This document shows positions 50,609 through 60,178 of a stretch of DNA of 64,000 bases, piece after piece. Origin of the DNA: Mesorhizobium sp. Root554 (GTDB taxonomy: Bacteria; Pseudomonadota; Alphaproteobacteria; Rhizobiales; Rhizobiaceae). The notes under the pieces are model-generated. The model worked only from the letters and a program-made list of their open reading frames with translations, was not told the DNA's origin and made no database searches. The position numbers and the translations under genes were made by a program. The stretch covers positions 2,266,221 through 2,330,220 of the forward strand of contig NZ_LMGA01000001.1 in NCBI RefSeq assembly GCF_001427025.1. The letters are read 5' to 3'. Each line of letters starts with the position of its first letter. Position 1 is the stretch's first letter.

Positions 50609-52888
50609 TCAGGCTGCGACCTGCTCGCGCAGCGCGTGGATCAGCGCATCGGGGTCGAGCGGCTTGGTGATGAAACCGCTGGCGCCGTGAGCCAGAACCG
50701 CATGGCGGGTTTTCTCCTGGCTGTCGGCGGAAAGCACCATGATCGGCATTGGCGCCATGCCGCTTTCTTCCTCATGACGCCGTATCGCGGTGATGGCGTC
50801 CATGCCGTCCATAACTGGCATATGAAGGTCCATCAGCACTATATCGTAGCGGCGGGCGGCGCTGACCACCGCATCGATAGCGGCCCGGCCATTGTTCACG
50901 ACGTCCACATCGTAGCCGGCTTTCTGCAGCGTCGATCTCACCAGCAATGCGTTGATCTCGTTGTCCTCGGCAATCAGGACCGACAGGTTCGGATGGCGAT
51001 GGCTGGCGCCTGACACCGGGATGCGCGGCGGTTCGGCAATTGCCTTCGCCGTCATGCTGCCGCCCAGAAGCACGCGAAGCAATGTCTCGCTGCGAACCGG
51101 GCGCGCCAGAAACGTCGTGTAGCCATTGGCGCGGAATTCGCCCAGCAAGCCGCGCTCCGAAGGCGCGATCAGCGTGACGGCCTCGCAGTTCGAAAAGCCG
51201 GACTGCCGCAGGCGGGTCAGCACCTGGCCGTCGTCCTCTTCCACGGCTGCATCGACAAGGAGCATGTCGCATTCGCCGCTCATGGAAGTTGCTTGCGCGG
51301 TCGTGGCGGCAATCCTGGCCGCTCCGCCGTGCGCCCGGATCGTGCCGGCAATGGCCTCGGCCTCGGTCATGTTGCGCGACAGCACAACGATCCGCCGCCC
51401 CTCGAGAAGCGTCCGGCGTTCCTGCATCTGTTCGACGGGATCGGCAGCCGGTATCTCGAAAACGAACTCGGACCCTTCCCCCAGTGCGCTGGCGACGGAA
51501 ATCGATCCTTGCATGGCCGTCACCAGCCGCTTCGAAATAGCCAGGCCAAGACCGGCTCCACCATGGGCTCTTGTCGAAGTGGTGTCGGCCTGCTCGAAAT
51601 CCTCGAAGATGCGGTCGATATCGGCGTTCCGCAGTCCCGGCCCGGTATCGGAAACCGTGAACCGCAGACGGTCGCCCGTTTGCTCGAACACCCGCGATAT
51701 CCTGACCGTGACACCCCCGGTCTCGGTGAACTTGATCGCGTTGCCGATCAGGTTGAGGAGCACTTGGCGCACTCGGCCGGGATCGGCCGAAATCATCAGC
51801 GGAACGTCGGGCTCCACCAGGCAGCCAAGGCCGATGCCCTTGGAATAGGCGCGGGAGGCGAGAAGCTCCACCACATTATCGACGATCTCGCGCGGCGACA
51901 TCGGTTGCGGCTCGGGATCGAAACGCCCGGCCTCGATCTTGGAATAATCGAGCAAGTCCTCGATCAACGCCAGTAAGGCGCTGGCCGATGTCGACACGGC
52001 GGACACATAGGTGCGCTGTTCCGGTGAAAGCCTGGTGTCGGCCAACAACTTCGCCATGCCCATGATGCCGTTCATGGGCGTGCGGATTTCGTGGCTGACG
52101 GTTGCCAGAAACCGCGATTTTGCCTGGCTGGCGAATTCGGCGCGCTCGCGCGCGCTGATCAGCGACGCCTCGGCGCGCTTGCGCGCGGTGATATCGCGAG
52201 CAATGGCGCGGTGCGAAACCGCCCCGCTTTCCTTGTCGCGGACGGAAAGCTCGATCCACGAGAACCAGCGTGGGCCGCCATTGGTGCGAATGACGACATC
52301 TGTCGAACTCAGGCATTCGTGATCGGAAAAGGCGGCGTCCGGAACCAGCCCGACATCGATGCCGAGTTCGGCCAGCGTCCTGTCGCGGAGAGATTGCGCA
52401 TCTTCGCCGATCAGTTCGGCGAACACCCGGTTGGCATGAACGATGCGGCCGTTGCGGTCGCGATGGACAACGAGATCGCCCAGCGCGTCGATCAGTCCGC
52501 GGAACCGCTCGTCGCTCTCCTGCATCTCCCACATGCGGTCGGCGAGCGTTTCTATCTCCGCCTGGCTGCGCGCCGTCGTATCGCCGAGCAGCAGGGCTGC
52601 ACGCCGCTCCGCCACCTGCGATCGGATGTGGAGCGCCAGTCCGGCTGCGGCGATGGCGAGAAGGCCGACGGGAACGAAAAGCGGCGCACCATAGAGGAAG
52701 GAAAGTCCGGCCAGCACCAGCAACGCGACAAAGGTGAGGAAGGGCAGCCCTTCACCGCGTCCGGCCGGCAAGGCTGGGACAAGCGGCGGCGCATCTATGC
52801 GACGCCGGGCCGACGCTTCCTGCTGCGCATCCTCTGTAGACTCGACCAGGTCGGGCTCCATTCCGGCTTGGCGCCGGTGAGCGGGCAT
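50609..52888 (-). CDS. PAS-containing hybrid sensor histidine kinase/response regulator
   Basis: A 759-residue membrane kinase. Two hydrophobic helices near 50-88, PAS domain (~125-235), HisKA with H266 in [15 protein letters not shown], HATPase (~320-500; N box [15 protein letters not shown] box [12 protein letters not shown]), then two receiver domains. The first (~510-620) is degenerate, lacking the N-terminal acidic pair ([13 protein letters not shown]); the second (~640-755) is intact with phosphoacceptor Asp in [13 protein letters not shown] and Lys in FITKPLDPD. This is a BarA/RpfC-like layout, although no Hpt domain follows. Encoded just upstream of olsB on the minus strand. Confidence 0.92.
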   Translation of the reverse strand: MPAHRRQAGMEPDLVESTEDAQQEASARRRIDAPPLVPALPAGRGEGLPFLTFVALLVLAGLSFLYGAPLFVPVGLLAIAAAGLALHIRSQVAERRAALLLGDTTARSQAEIETLADRMWEMQESDERFRGLIDALGDLVVHRDRNGRIVHANRVFAELIGEDAQSLRDRTLAELGIDVGLVPDAAFSDHECLSSTDVVIRTNGGPRWFSWIELSVRDKESGAVSHRAIARDITARKRAEASLISARERAEFASQAKSRFLATVSHEIRTPMNGIMGMAKLLADTRLSPEQRTYVSAVSTSASALLALIEDLLDYSKIEAGRFDPEPQPMSPREIVDNVVELLASRAYSKGIGLGCLVEPDVPLMISADPGRVRQVLLNLIGNAIKFTETGGVTVRISRVFEQTGDRLRFTVSDTGPGLRNADIDRIFEDFEQADTTSTRAHGGAGLGLAISKRLVTAMQGSISVASALGEGSEFVFEIPAADPVEQMQERRTLLEGRRIVVLSRNMTEAEAIAGTIRAHGGAARIAATTAQATSMSGECDMLLVDAAVEEDDGQVLTRLRQSGFSNCEAVTLIAPSERGLLGEFRANGYTTFLARPVRSETLLRVLLGGSMTAKAIAEPPRIPVSGASHRHPNLSVLIAEDNEINALLVRSTLQKAGYDVDVVNNGRAAIDAVVSAARRYDIVLMDLHMPVMDGMDAITAIRRHEEESGMAPMPIMVLSADSQEKTRHAVLAHGASGFITKPLDPDALIHALREQVAA

Positions 52889-52990
52889 ACTGATACGGAG
52901 AGATTAGAGAAGATTTCGGCAGATCATTCCAATTTTAGCGGTCGTTCCGTTTTCGACGAAAGAGGCTCCGCAAAAGCGCATATCCCGCTC

Positions 52991-53980
52991 TCACATATCG
53001 ACGACGACACGCCCCCTGATCCTGCCGTCGACAATGTCCCTGGCCGCGTCGGCGATGCCGCTAAAGCCGATTGTGGTGGACAATGCCGACAGTTTTGCCG
53101 TGTCGAGATCCTGGCGGATGCGCCGCCATGCCTCGAGCCGCAGTGGCTTCGGCGCCATGACGGAATCGACGCCGAGCAAGCAGACGCCGCGCAGGATGAA
53201 CGGCGCGACGGACGCCGGCAGATCCATGCCTCCCGCCAGCCCGCAGGCGGCGATCGCGCCACCATAGGCGGTCATCGACAGGGCATTCGCCAGCGTCGTC
53301 GAGCCGACCGCATCGATGCCACCGGCCCAACGTTCCCTGGCCAGCGGCTTGACCGGCCCGGTCAACTCGTCGCGCGTGATCACCTCCGACGCGCCGAGAT
53401 CGATGAGATAGGCTTTTTCGGATTCGCGCCCGGTCGAGGCCACGACATGGTAGCCGAGCCCGGACAGGATCGAAATGGCGACAGAACCGACGCCGCCGGC
53501 GGCGCCGGTTACCACGACTGGCCCGCGATCCGGCGAAATGCCGTGCCGCTCCAGCGCCATCACACACAGCATCGCCGTATAACCGGCGGTGCCGACCGCC
53601 ATCGCCTCGTGCGCGCTCATGCCTTCGGGCAACGGCACCAGCCAGTCGCCGTTCACCCGCGCACGCTGCGCATAGGCGCCGTGATGCGTTTCGCCGACGC
53701 CCCAGCCATTGAGGATGACTTTGTCGCCCTTGCGCCAATCCGGATGCGAGGAGGAGAGCACCGTGCCGGCGAAGTCGATGCCTGGGATGAGCGGCCAGCG
53801 GCGGATGACCGGCGCCTTGCCGGTGATGGCCAAACCGTCCTTGTAATTGACCGTCGTCGCCTCGACCTCAACCGTCACATCGCCGTCCATCAGGTCGGCT
53901 TCGGTAAGGTCCACGGTCGCAACCGACTGCTTTTTGTCCGCGTCGCGCGAAACGAGGATGGCTTTGAACGTGTCGGACAT
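52991..53980 (-). CDS. acuI: Acrylyl-CoA reductase/MDR family (AcuI/YhdH)
   Basis: A 329-residue NADPH-dependent enoyl reductase of the medium-chain dehydrogenase superfamily. The AcuI pattern is clear: [31 protein letters not shown] (in parts), [27 protein letters not shown] [17 protein letters not shown] and the Rossmann motif [17 protein letters not shown]. It turns acryloyl-CoA to propionyl-CoA, for example in DMSP or 3-hydroxypropionate use. GGGAGAG lies just before the ATG. Alone on the minus strand between lspA and the hybrid kinase. Confidence 0.92.
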   Translation of the reverse strand: MSDTFKAILVSRDADKKQSVATVDLTEADLMDGDVTVEVEATTVNYKDGLAITGKAPVIRRWPLIPGIDFAGTVLSSSHPDWRKGDKVILNGWGVGETHHGAYAQRARVNGDWLVPLPEGMSAHEAMAVGTAGYTAMLCVMALERHGISPDRGPVVVTGAAGGVGSVAISILSGLGYHVVASTGRESEKAYLIDLGASEVITRDELTGPVKPLARERWAGGIDAVGSTTLANALSMTAYGGAIAACGLAGGMDLPASVAPFILRGVCLLGVDSVMAPKPLRLEAWRRIRQDLDTAKLSALSTTIGFSGIADAARDIVDGRIRGRVVVDM

Positions 53981-54028
53981 AGGTCTCTCCCGGATTGCGG
54001 CCGAGTGTGAAACACCAGTGGCGCTGAA

Positions 54029-54511
54029 TCAATCGTTCGAAGGTTTAGGCTCACGGCGCCATGCAATGAACTCTTCGAGCACGACCAGCGCGGCGCCCAC
54101 GCTGATGAACACGTCCGCCAGGTTGAAGACGGCAAACGACCAGACCGGCGTATGGAACAGGATGTAGTCGATCACATGGCCATAGACGGCCCGGTCGATC
54201 AGGTTGCCGAGCGCGCCGCCGACGATCAGCGCGAAGCCCACCCGGGCGATGACCTGGCCCGGCGTCGTGCGGGTGGCGAGATAGAGCACGAAGGCGGCGA
54301 CAACCAGCGAAACGACGATGAGGCCGGTATCGCCGAACGACGACAGCATCGAAAAGGCGATGCCGGTGTTGTAAGTGCGGAACAGCGCCAGGAACGGCAC
54401 CAGATCGACCTTCTCCTGGAACGCCAGAGTGGTCTCGACCAGATGCTTGATCCACTGGTCGAGCGCGATGGCGACCGCAACGAGCAGCAAATAAGGCGAA
54501 AGCGTTTTCAA
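54029..54511 (-). CDS. lspA: Lipoprotein signal peptidase
   Basis: A 160-residue aspartic protease that cuts diacylglyceryl prolipoproteins at the inner membrane. Four helices; catalytic D115 in GHVIDYI and D133 in FNLADVFI, plus NLIDRAVYG and the N-terminal ALDQWIKH. I start at TTG 54511, which has GGAGA seven bases upstream and overlaps the stop of the preceding methyltransferase gene (TTGA). The much longer upward frame is an artefact. The ATG codons further in would remove the first helix. Confidence 0.92.
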   Translation of the reverse strand: MKTLSPYLLLVAVAIALDQWIKHLVETTLAFQEKVDLVPFLALFRTYNTGIAFSMLSSFGDTGLIVVSLVVAAFVLYLATRTTPGQVIARVGFALIVGGALGNLIDRAVYGHVIDYILFHTPVWSFAVFNLADVFISVGAALVVLEEFIAWRREPKPSND

Positions 54512-55362
54512 GAAGCCGTCTCCGGACCGAGTTTCAGCGCCCCGCGCCGGATCTCGAACAGCATGACCCCGGTGGCCACGGCAAGATTGAGCGAGTCTGC
54601 CCGGCCGGCCTGCGGGATGCGCAGGAGCTTGTCGCAGGTTGATGCCAGCTCTTCCGGCAGGCCCTGCTGTTCGTTGCCCATCATAAGCAGCACCGGCCCC
54701 TTCGAGAAATCGACCGACCGGTAGTCCACCGCGCCCTTCAGGTGCGTTCCGGCGACCAGGCCGGGAAAGGTCCGGCGCCAGGCGAGGAAAGCCTCGACCG
54801 TTGCCTTCGTCACTGGCATGGCAAAGACCGAGCCCATCGTGGCGCGCACCGTCTCGACCGAAAAAGGATCGGTGGTGTCGCCGACAAGAATTATGCCCTT
54901 GGCCCCGACCGCGTCGGCGGTGCGGATGACGGTGCCCAGATTGCCCGGGTCCCGGACCCTGTCCAGCGCCACCCACACGTCGCCGTTCGACGGGCGAACA
55001 TCCCTCAGCGGCTGGTAGCGCTGCGTAAAGACGCCGACCACCATCTGCGGGTTGTCGCGGCGGGTGATGGCGGAGAGAACTTTTTCCGAAACTTCGAGCA
55101 CGGTGCCGCCGGCAGCCACGGTGCGCGCAGCAACCTTTTCGACCGCCGCGTTGCCGCGGCCGGCCTTGGCGAAGACCAGCGTCCTGATCTGCCAGCCGAG
55201 ATCGAGCGCGTCGATCACCAGCTTCAACCCCTCGGCCATGAAGGCGTTCTGTTGATCGCGGAATTTCTTCAAGGCCAGCGCCTTGATGTCCTTCACCAGC
55301 GGATTGGCAAGGCTGGTGACCTCCTTGACCTGACCGGGCGCGCCTGCGTGCCGCTCGCTCAT
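54508..55362 (-). CDS. TrmH/SpoU family RNA methyltransferase
   Basis: A 284-residue SPOUT-class RNA 2'-O-methyltransferase. N-terminal L30e-like substrate domain (VKEVTSLANPLVKDIKALALKKFRDQQNAFMAEGLKLV, in parts) and the C-terminal knot with motif 1 PSNGDVWVALDRVRDPGNLGTVIRTAD, motif 2 LLMMGNEQQGLPEEL and motif 3 ADSLNLAVATGVMLFEIRR. It methylates rRNA or tRNA; TrmH/RlmB-type, target not deducible. Overlaps lspA downstream and the rlmI-like gene upstream, so the three form a tightly packed operon. Confidence 0.9.
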   Translation of the reverse strand: MSERHAGAPGQVKEVTSLANPLVKDIKALALKKFRDQQNAFMAEGLKLVIDALDLGWQIRTLVFAKAGRGNAAVEKVAARTVAAGGTVLEVSEKVLSAITRRDNPQMVVGVFTQRYQPLRDVRPSNGDVWVALDRVRDPGNLGTVIRTADAVGAKGIILVGDTTDPFSVETVRATMGSVFAMPVTKATVEAFLAWRRTFPGLVAGTHLKGAVDYRSVDFSKGPVLLMMGNEQQGLPEELASTCDKLLRIPQAGRADSLNLAVATGVMLFEIRRGALKLGPETAS

Positions 55363-56420
55363 GCGGCGACCCAGCGCGAGAAAAGCGATGTCGAAAGCGC
55401 CCGGCCGGCGGATTGTTCGCGGATAATGAGTTCGCCCGATTCAACCCGCCCGCCCATTCCGGCGAACGTATCGCGCATCAGCGCGTGAATGGCGAAGAAC
55501 GAAGAGCGGATGGAATAGGCCGTGAGAACCACCGCGAGCGGCCTTGGCGACAGGATGGCGCGGCAGATGTCCGTCAGCGCCGGCAGATCCTCGAAAAGCT
55601 GCCAGACCTCACCCTTCGGTCCACGGCCATAGGCGGGCGGATCGAACAGCACGATGTCGTAGCGGCTGCCGCGCCGCTCCTCGCGCTCGGCGAATTTCAT
55701 AGCATCCTCGACGATCCAGCGGATCGGCCTTTCCGCCAGCCGCGCCATCTCCTGGTTTTCGCGCGCCCAGCCGATCGCCTTCTTCGAGGCGTCGACATGC
55801 GTGACCTCGGCCCCGGCCCGCGCCGCCACCAGCGAGGCAAGCCCGGTGTAGCCGAACAGATTCAACACTTTCACGGGCCGCTTGGCAGACGCGATCAGTC
55901 CCGCCATGTGGTCCCAGTGCGACGCCTGCTCGGGAAACACCCCGACATGGCGGAACGAGGTGAAGCGACCGAGATAATCGATGCCGTCATGCTTCATCGG
56001 CCAGGTCTCGCCGAGCGGCTGGCCGGGAAAGCGCCAGCGGCCCAAGCCTTCCTCATCCGTATCGCCGGTGAAGACGGCGTCGGCATTCTCCCATTCCTTC
56101 GCCGGCAACGCGCGCTGCCAGATCGCCTGCCCCTCGGGGCGGACAATGCGGTACGGGCCGTATTGTTCGAGCTTCTGACCGGCCCCGCTGTCGAGCAGCG
56201 CATAGTCGGCATTGGGCGCCACCTCGAGGATCAGCGGCAGTTTTTCAGCGGGTAGCGCGCCTTCCCGGCGGGAAAGCCGGCGCGGTTCAGACTTCGGCTG
56301 TGCAGGGCTTGCAATGACCGCAGAGGGCTTTTCCTCGCGTCGCATGTCGCGCGTCTGGCCCGGCCCTTGTGACGGGCGTGGCGGGCGGCTGTCGCGGCGT
56401 CGGTCGCGAGAGAATTTCAA
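55359..56420 (-). CDS. Class I SAM-dependent rRNA methyltransferase (RlmI/RlmK-like)
   Basis: A 353-residue methyltransferase. Variable basic N terminus (to ~55), then the domain with YALLDSGAGQKLEQYGPYRIVRPEGQAIW (in parts), motif I VLNLFGYTGLASLVAARAGAEVTHVDASKKAI and motif IV DIVLFDPPAYGRGPKGEVWQL with DPPAY. The family modifies 23S rRNA cytosine or acts as a related rRNA methylase. First gene of the operon with the TrmH-type gene and lspA; 4-base overlap downstream. Confidence 0.88.
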   Translation of the reverse strand: MKFSRDRRRDSRPPRPSQGPGQTRDMRREEKPSAVIASPAQPKSEPRRLSRREGALPAEKLPLILEVAPNADYALLDSGAGQKLEQYGPYRIVRPEGQAIWQRALPAKEWENADAVFTGDTDEEGLGRWRFPGQPLGETWPMKHDGIDYLGRFTSFRHVGVFPEQASHWDHMAGLIASAKRPVKVLNLFGYTGLASLVAARAGAEVTHVDASKKAIGWARENQEMARLAERPIRWIVEDAMKFAEREERRGSRYDIVLFDPPAYGRGPKGEVWQLFEDLPALTDICRAILSPRPLAVVLTAYSIRSSFFAIHALMRDTFAGMGGRVESGELIIREQSAGRALSTSLFSRWVAA

Positions 56421-56560
56421 CAGGTGAGGTCTCCGAAGCGTTCAAACGCTTCTGCCACGACGCTTAGCGTGAGCCAAGCGGCAAAAGCGGGGAAGATCGG
56501 CGAACGCCGGCCTTCCGGCATCTGCATGGTGCGCGAGAAGGTGTGCGAACGTAGCCGGCG

Positions 56561-56770
56561 TCAACCGTCGTCGTCTTCCGACGATGCCGGCCGCCAAGTG
56601 GTCGGCTCGACCTTTTTCTTGGTATGGCCATCGGTGTAGACCCACCAGGCCGAATCCTCAGCGTCCCAGCGGCCGATGGATTCGTTCATGACGCCATCGC
56701 CGTCGGTCCAGTAAACCGTGACGCGCGAGCCGTCCCTGGGGGCGCTGGATATCGGTTGCCGTTCAGCCAT
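56561..56770 (-). CDS. Small conserved protein of unknown function
   Basis: A 69-residue protein beginning MAERQPISSAPRDGSRVTVYWTDGDG, with a Trp/Tyr-rich middle (WDAEDSAWWVYTDG) and a short charged tail. The 'PISSAPRDGS...V.V.W' opening occurs in many small rhizobial and phage-related proteins of unknown role. GGGAGACAAT precedes the ATG. No function assigned. Confidence 0.75.
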   Translation of the reverse strand: MAERQPISSAPRDGSRVTVYWTDGDGVMNESIGRWDAEDSAWWVYTDGHTKKKVEPTTWRPASSEDDDG

Positions 56771-56840
56771 GATTGTCTCCCTCGAAGCCTGCCAAAACGC
56801 GCCCGGCGTGCTGCCGGTTCCCGTTCTTCCGGCGCTGGCT

Positions 56841-57461
56841 TCAGCTGTGCGCGAAAATATCTTCCTCGTCCCAGCCCATCAGGTCGAGCTTGGCCCGGGT
56901 CGGCAGGAAGCGGAAGCAGGCGTCGGCTTCCTTGACGCGGCCGTCGCGCTGCAGCCGTCCCGCAAGCACCTCGCGCAGCCGGTGCAGGTAGAGAACGTCG
57001 GAGGCGGCATATTCCAGCTGTTCCGGCGACAGCGTCTCAGCCGCCCAGTCCGAGGACTGCTGCTGCTTCGACAGGCCGACGCCCAGCAGTTCCCAGCAGA
57101 TATCCTTGAGGCCGTGCCGGTCCGTATAGGTGCGCGTCAGGCGCGAAGCGATCTTGGTGCAGAACACCGGCTCTGCCATCGCGCCGAAGGCCTGGTAAAG
57201 CACGGCGATGTCGAAGCGCCCATAGTGGAACAGCTTGGTGATGCGCCTGTTGCGAAGCAGGCTGACCAGGTTCGGCGCCCGCTTCTGCCCCGGCGCGATC
57301 TGGATGACGTCGGCGGTGCCGTCGCCCGGTGATATCTGCACCACGCACAGCCGGTCGCGGTGCGGGTTGAGGCCGAGAGTCTCAGTATCGATGGCGACCG
57401 CATCGACATCGTAATTCGACAGGTCCGGCAGGTCGCCCTTGTGGAAACGGATCGTATTCAT
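56841..57461 (-). CDS. Ribonuclease D family 3'-5' exonuclease (short)
   Basis: A 206-residue DEDDy exonuclease. Exo I AIDTETLGLNPHRDRLCVVQIS, Exo II KLFHYGRFDIAVLYQAF and Exo III QLEYAASDVLYLHRLRE with the four acids and Tyr intact. It lacks the C-terminal HRDC domain of E. coli RNase D, as is usual in alphaproteobacteria. It trims structured RNA 3' ends such as tRNA. Separated by 10 bases from the M20 peptidase gene on the same strand. Confidence 0.92.
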   Translation of the reverse strand: MNTIRFHKGDLPDLSNYDVDAVAIDTETLGLNPHRDRLCVVQISPGDGTADVIQIAPGQKRAPNLVSLLRNRRITKLFHYGRFDIAVLYQAFGAMAEPVFCTKIASRLTRTYTDRHGLKDICWELLGVGLSKQQQSSDWAAETLSPEQLEYAASDVLYLHRLREVLAGRLQRDGRVKEADACFRFLPTRAKLDLMGWDEEDIFAHS

Positions 57462-57471
57462 CGGGAAGCTT

Positions 57472-58857
57472 TCAGCGTGTCAGGGCGTCGAGGATCCGCG
57501 CCCATGAGCGCTGCCCCTTGTGGAACGATTTCAGGTCGTATTTCTCGTTCGGCGAATGGATGCGGTCATCCGAGAGGGCGAATCCGACCAGCAGCGATTC
57601 CATGCCGAGATAGCTGCGGAAGTCGCCGACGATCGGGATCGAGCCGCCGCCGCCGATCATCACCGCCTGCTTGCCCCATTCCTCCGTCAGCGCGTCTTTG
57701 GCGCCGGTCAGGAAAGGCGAATCGTAGGAGAGCTGGATTGCCGGCGAGCCGCCATGCTCGTGGAAATCGATGCTGCAGTCGGCCGGTACGCGCTCGGCGG
57801 CGAACTGGCGGAAAGCGGCGCGGATCTTCTTCGGGTCCTGCGCATGCACGAGGCGGAATGAAATCTTCGCGGAAGCCTCGGCCGCGATGACGGTCTTGAA
57901 CCCCTTGCCGGTGTAGCCGCCGGTGATGCCGTTGAATTCGGCGGTGGGCCGCGCCCACAGAAGCTCGAGCACCGAACGGCCTTTTTCGCCGGCCGGTATC
58001 GACAGGCCGATCGGTCCGAGGAAGCTTTCGGCGGTTTCGCCCAAGGCTTCCCAGCCTTGAAGTATCTGCGACGGCGTTTCTTCAACTCCATCATAGAAGC
58101 CGGGGATCGTCACCCGGCCCTGTTCGTCATGGATGTCAGCCAGCAGGTTTGCCAGGATGCGGATCGGGTTCGCGGCGGGGCCGCCATACATGCCCGAATG
58201 CAGGTCGCGGTTCGCCGCCTTGACGGTGATTTCCTCGCCCACCAGCCCGCGCAATGAAGTGCAGATGGAGGGCGTCTCCGCGTTCCACATGTCGGTATCG
58301 CAGACCAGCGAGAAATCCGCCTTCAGTTCCGCCGCATTGGCTTCGAGGAAAGGCTTGAGCGAGGGCGAACCGGATTCCTCCTCGCCCTCGAACAGGATGG
58401 TGATGCGGCAAGGCAATGAACCATGCACCGCCTTCCAGGCCCGGCATGCCTCGACGAACAGCATCAACTGGCCCTTGTCGTCGGAAGCGCCGCGTCCGGT
58501 GATGATCTTGCGGCCGGGCTCGATCTCCTTCAGCGCGGGATCGAACGGATCGTTCTCCCAAAGCTCCAGCGGATCGACCGGCTGCACATCGTAATGGCCG
58601 TAGAACAATATATGCGGACTGCCCGCCGGTCCGTCGTGGTGGGCGACCACCATCGGGTGGCCCGGCGTCGGCCGAACGCTGGCCTCGAAACCGATGGATT
58701 TCAGGTCTTCCACCAGCCAGTCGGCGGCCTTGCGGCATTCGGCGGCGAATTCGGGATCGGTCGATATCGACTTGATCCTGAGCAGGTCGAACAGCCGGTC
58801 GAGGCTCTGGTCCAGATTTTGGTCGAGACGGTCTAAAACGGGAGCAAGCGCGGTCAT
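57472..58857 (-). CDS. M20 family metallopeptidase/dipeptidase
   Basis: A 461-residue zinc peptidase. Metal ligands of the M20 fold: H in ILFYGHYDVQPVDPLELW, D in GRGASDDKGQLM, E in FEGEEESGSPSL (general base E next to it), D in VCDTDMW and H in DRIHSPNEKYD near the C terminus. A lid domain (~195-345) includes NRDLHSGMYGGPAANP. Homologues split dipeptides such as carnosine-like or Xaa-His. ATG 58857 is preceded by AGGAA; the upstream frame is rejected. Neighbouring rnd follows closely. Confidence 0.92.
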   Translation of the reverse strand: MTALAPVLDRLDQNLDQSLDRLFDLLRIKSISTDPEFAAECRKAADWLVEDLKSIGFEASVRPTPGHPMVVAHHDGPAGSPHILFYGHYDVQPVDPLELWENDPFDPALKEIEPGRKIITGRGASDDKGQLMLFVEACRAWKAVHGSLPCRITILFEGEEESGSPSLKPFLEANAAELKADFSLVCDTDMWNAETPSICTSLRGLVGEEITVKAANRDLHSGMYGGPAANPIRILANLLADIHDEQGRVTIPGFYDGVEETPSQILQGWEALGETAESFLGPIGLSIPAGEKGRSVLELLWARPTAEFNGITGGYTGKGFKTVIAAEASAKISFRLVHAQDPKKIRAAFRQFAAERVPADCSIDFHEHGGSPAIQLSYDSPFLTGAKDALTEEWGKQAVMIGGGGSIPIVGDFRSYLGMESLLVGFALSDDRIHSPNEKYDLKSFHKGQRSWARILDALTR

Positions 58858-58932
58858 GAAAGTTCCTGGAAAGCGAATCCGCCGCGACCCTAGAGCATTT
58901 TGCGGCGAGGTGGAAACACCCCGCATCGTACA

Positions 58933-59907
58933 TCACGGCGAGTCGTCGGTTCCCGGCGGCGCATAGACGGCAATCGCTTCGGGATGCACCCTGAACGTGG
59001 CCGGCGTCGCGGTCACGATCTCGCCATCGGTGTTGATCGGTTGCGGCAGCTTGGTGGTCACGTCGAACTGCACGCAGCGCGCCGTCCGCACCTCGTTCCA
59101 GGCGCCATGTGTACCGGACCGGAACGAACGCAGCATCAGGGCCAGCTTCCAGACATTGCCCATTTCCAGGCTGTAGAGATCGAGATGGCCGTCATCAATC
59201 GCGGCGCTCGCTTCCACGACATTGCCGCCGCCATAGTGACGGCCATTGCCGATGGCGATCTGGAAGGTCCTGACCTTGACCGTCTCGCCCTTCTCGCGAA
59301 TCCAGGCGGTGAAGGGCCGCGCCTTGTAGAGCACGCGCGACGCCGCGACGGCATAGCCGAGCCGGCCCCAGCGGCGCTTGATCTCAGGCCTCAGCCCTTG
59401 GGCGAGCTTGGTGCTCAGCCCGATCGAGGCGACGTTGAAGAAGGCGTGGCCGTTCACAGAGCCGACATCGATGCGCCGTTCGTAGCCGCCGACGATCATG
59501 TCGACCGCCTGCATGATATCCATCGGCAGGCCGAGCGTGCGGGCCAGGTCATTGGCTGTGCCCATCGGCAGGATGCCCATTGGCAGGCCGCTTTCCATGA
59601 CCGCCATGGCGGCCGAGGAAACGGTGCCGTCGCCGCCGCAGACGACGATGCAATCGGCGCTTTCACGCAGCCGCGTGATGTCACGCGCAAGTTCGGGTAG
59701 CGCAGAAAAAGGCTCGACCGTAACGGCAAGTCCGCCGGCCTCGAATCTCTGCAGGATGTCGTTGAGCGGCATCGAGCCGCGGCGGGCTTTTTCATTCAAA
59801 AGCAGCAAGGCGCGCCGCGCGGCGGGCTTCTTCGCAGCACCCTTGCCGGCGGCCCTGTATTTCCTGGTACCGGCGGTTTTGCTCTTCAATGTCTGTGCCA
59901 TACCCAT
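58933..59907 (-). CDS. Diacylglycerol/lipid kinase family protein (YegS/DagK-like)
   Basis: A 324-residue lipid kinase of the DAGK catalytic family. Basic N-terminal tail to about residue 30, then RALLLLNEKARRG, nucleotide-binding motif CIVVCGGDGTVSSAAMAVM with GGDGT, PMGTANDLARTLGLP and GHAFFNVASIGLSTKLAQGL. It phosphorylates diacylglycerol or another lipid alcohol. Two starts, ATG 59907 and ATG 59901, sit directly after a hairpin with a U tract that looks like an sRNA terminator, and no Shine-Dalgarno is seen, so the true start or the leader arrangement is unusual. Confidence 0.88.
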   Translation of the reverse strand: MGMAQTLKSKTAGTRKYRAAGKGAAKKPAARRALLLLNEKARRGSMPLNDILQRFEAGGLAVTVEPFSALPELARDITRLRESADCIVVCGGDGTVSSAAMAVMESGLPMGILPMGTANDLARTLGLPMDIMQAVDMIVGGYERRIDVGSVNGHAFFNVASIGLSTKLAQGLRPEIKRRWGRLGYAVAASRVLYKARPFTAWIREKGETVKVRTFQIAIGNGRHYGGGNVVEASAAIDDGHLDLYSLEMGNVWKLALMLRSFRSGTHGAWNEVRTARCVQFDVTTKLPQPINTDGEIVTATPATFRVHPEAIAVYAPPGTDDSP

Positions 59908-59993
59908 AAAAAATGCCGCCGTGGCGGAGGGGGAACCACGGCGGCCTTTACTCGAAACGATGCGGCAGCCCGGAGAGGGGGGTAGGCTGCCGC
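59908..59993 (-). ncRNA. Candidate anti-Shine-Dalgarno ('cuckoo'-type) small RNA
   Basis: On the minus strand two perfect hairpins follow each other. Hairpin 1: GCGGCAGCC (59993-59985) with GGCTGCCGC (59970-59962), loop UACCCCCCUCUCCG. Hairpin 2: a 10-bp stem (59945-59936 with 59924-59915), loop UUCCCCCUCCG, then A and TTTTTT (59913-59908), a textbook terminator. Both loops carry C/U-rich anti-Shine-Dalgarno sequence, the feature of alphaproteobacterial cuckoo/suhB/CcsR-like sRNAs. It ends at the first base of the lipid-kinase ATG. The 5' end and promoter were not located. Confidence 0.6.
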
Positions 59994-60178
59994 AGGGTGT
60001 CCGGTATAGGCGGGGGACGGGCCTTGCTCCGGACTCGGCGAAAATTGCCGATGGGTCCTATCTGGGTCCTGGAACGTGGCGATTCAAGGGCATGGAAATT
60101 ACAAGTTTGTAACATAGCCGTGAGCAGTCAGGCCATGTCAGGAAGTCGTCGCAAGGAGAAGCCTCGAGCGCCTTTGGC

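Noticed and set aside
54512..55444. An upstream extension of lspA to a 471-residue protein
   Set aside because: It runs antiparallel in phase to the TrmH-type gene and is Arg/Gly-rich; true LspA is 160 residues and starts at the TTG with a ribosome site.
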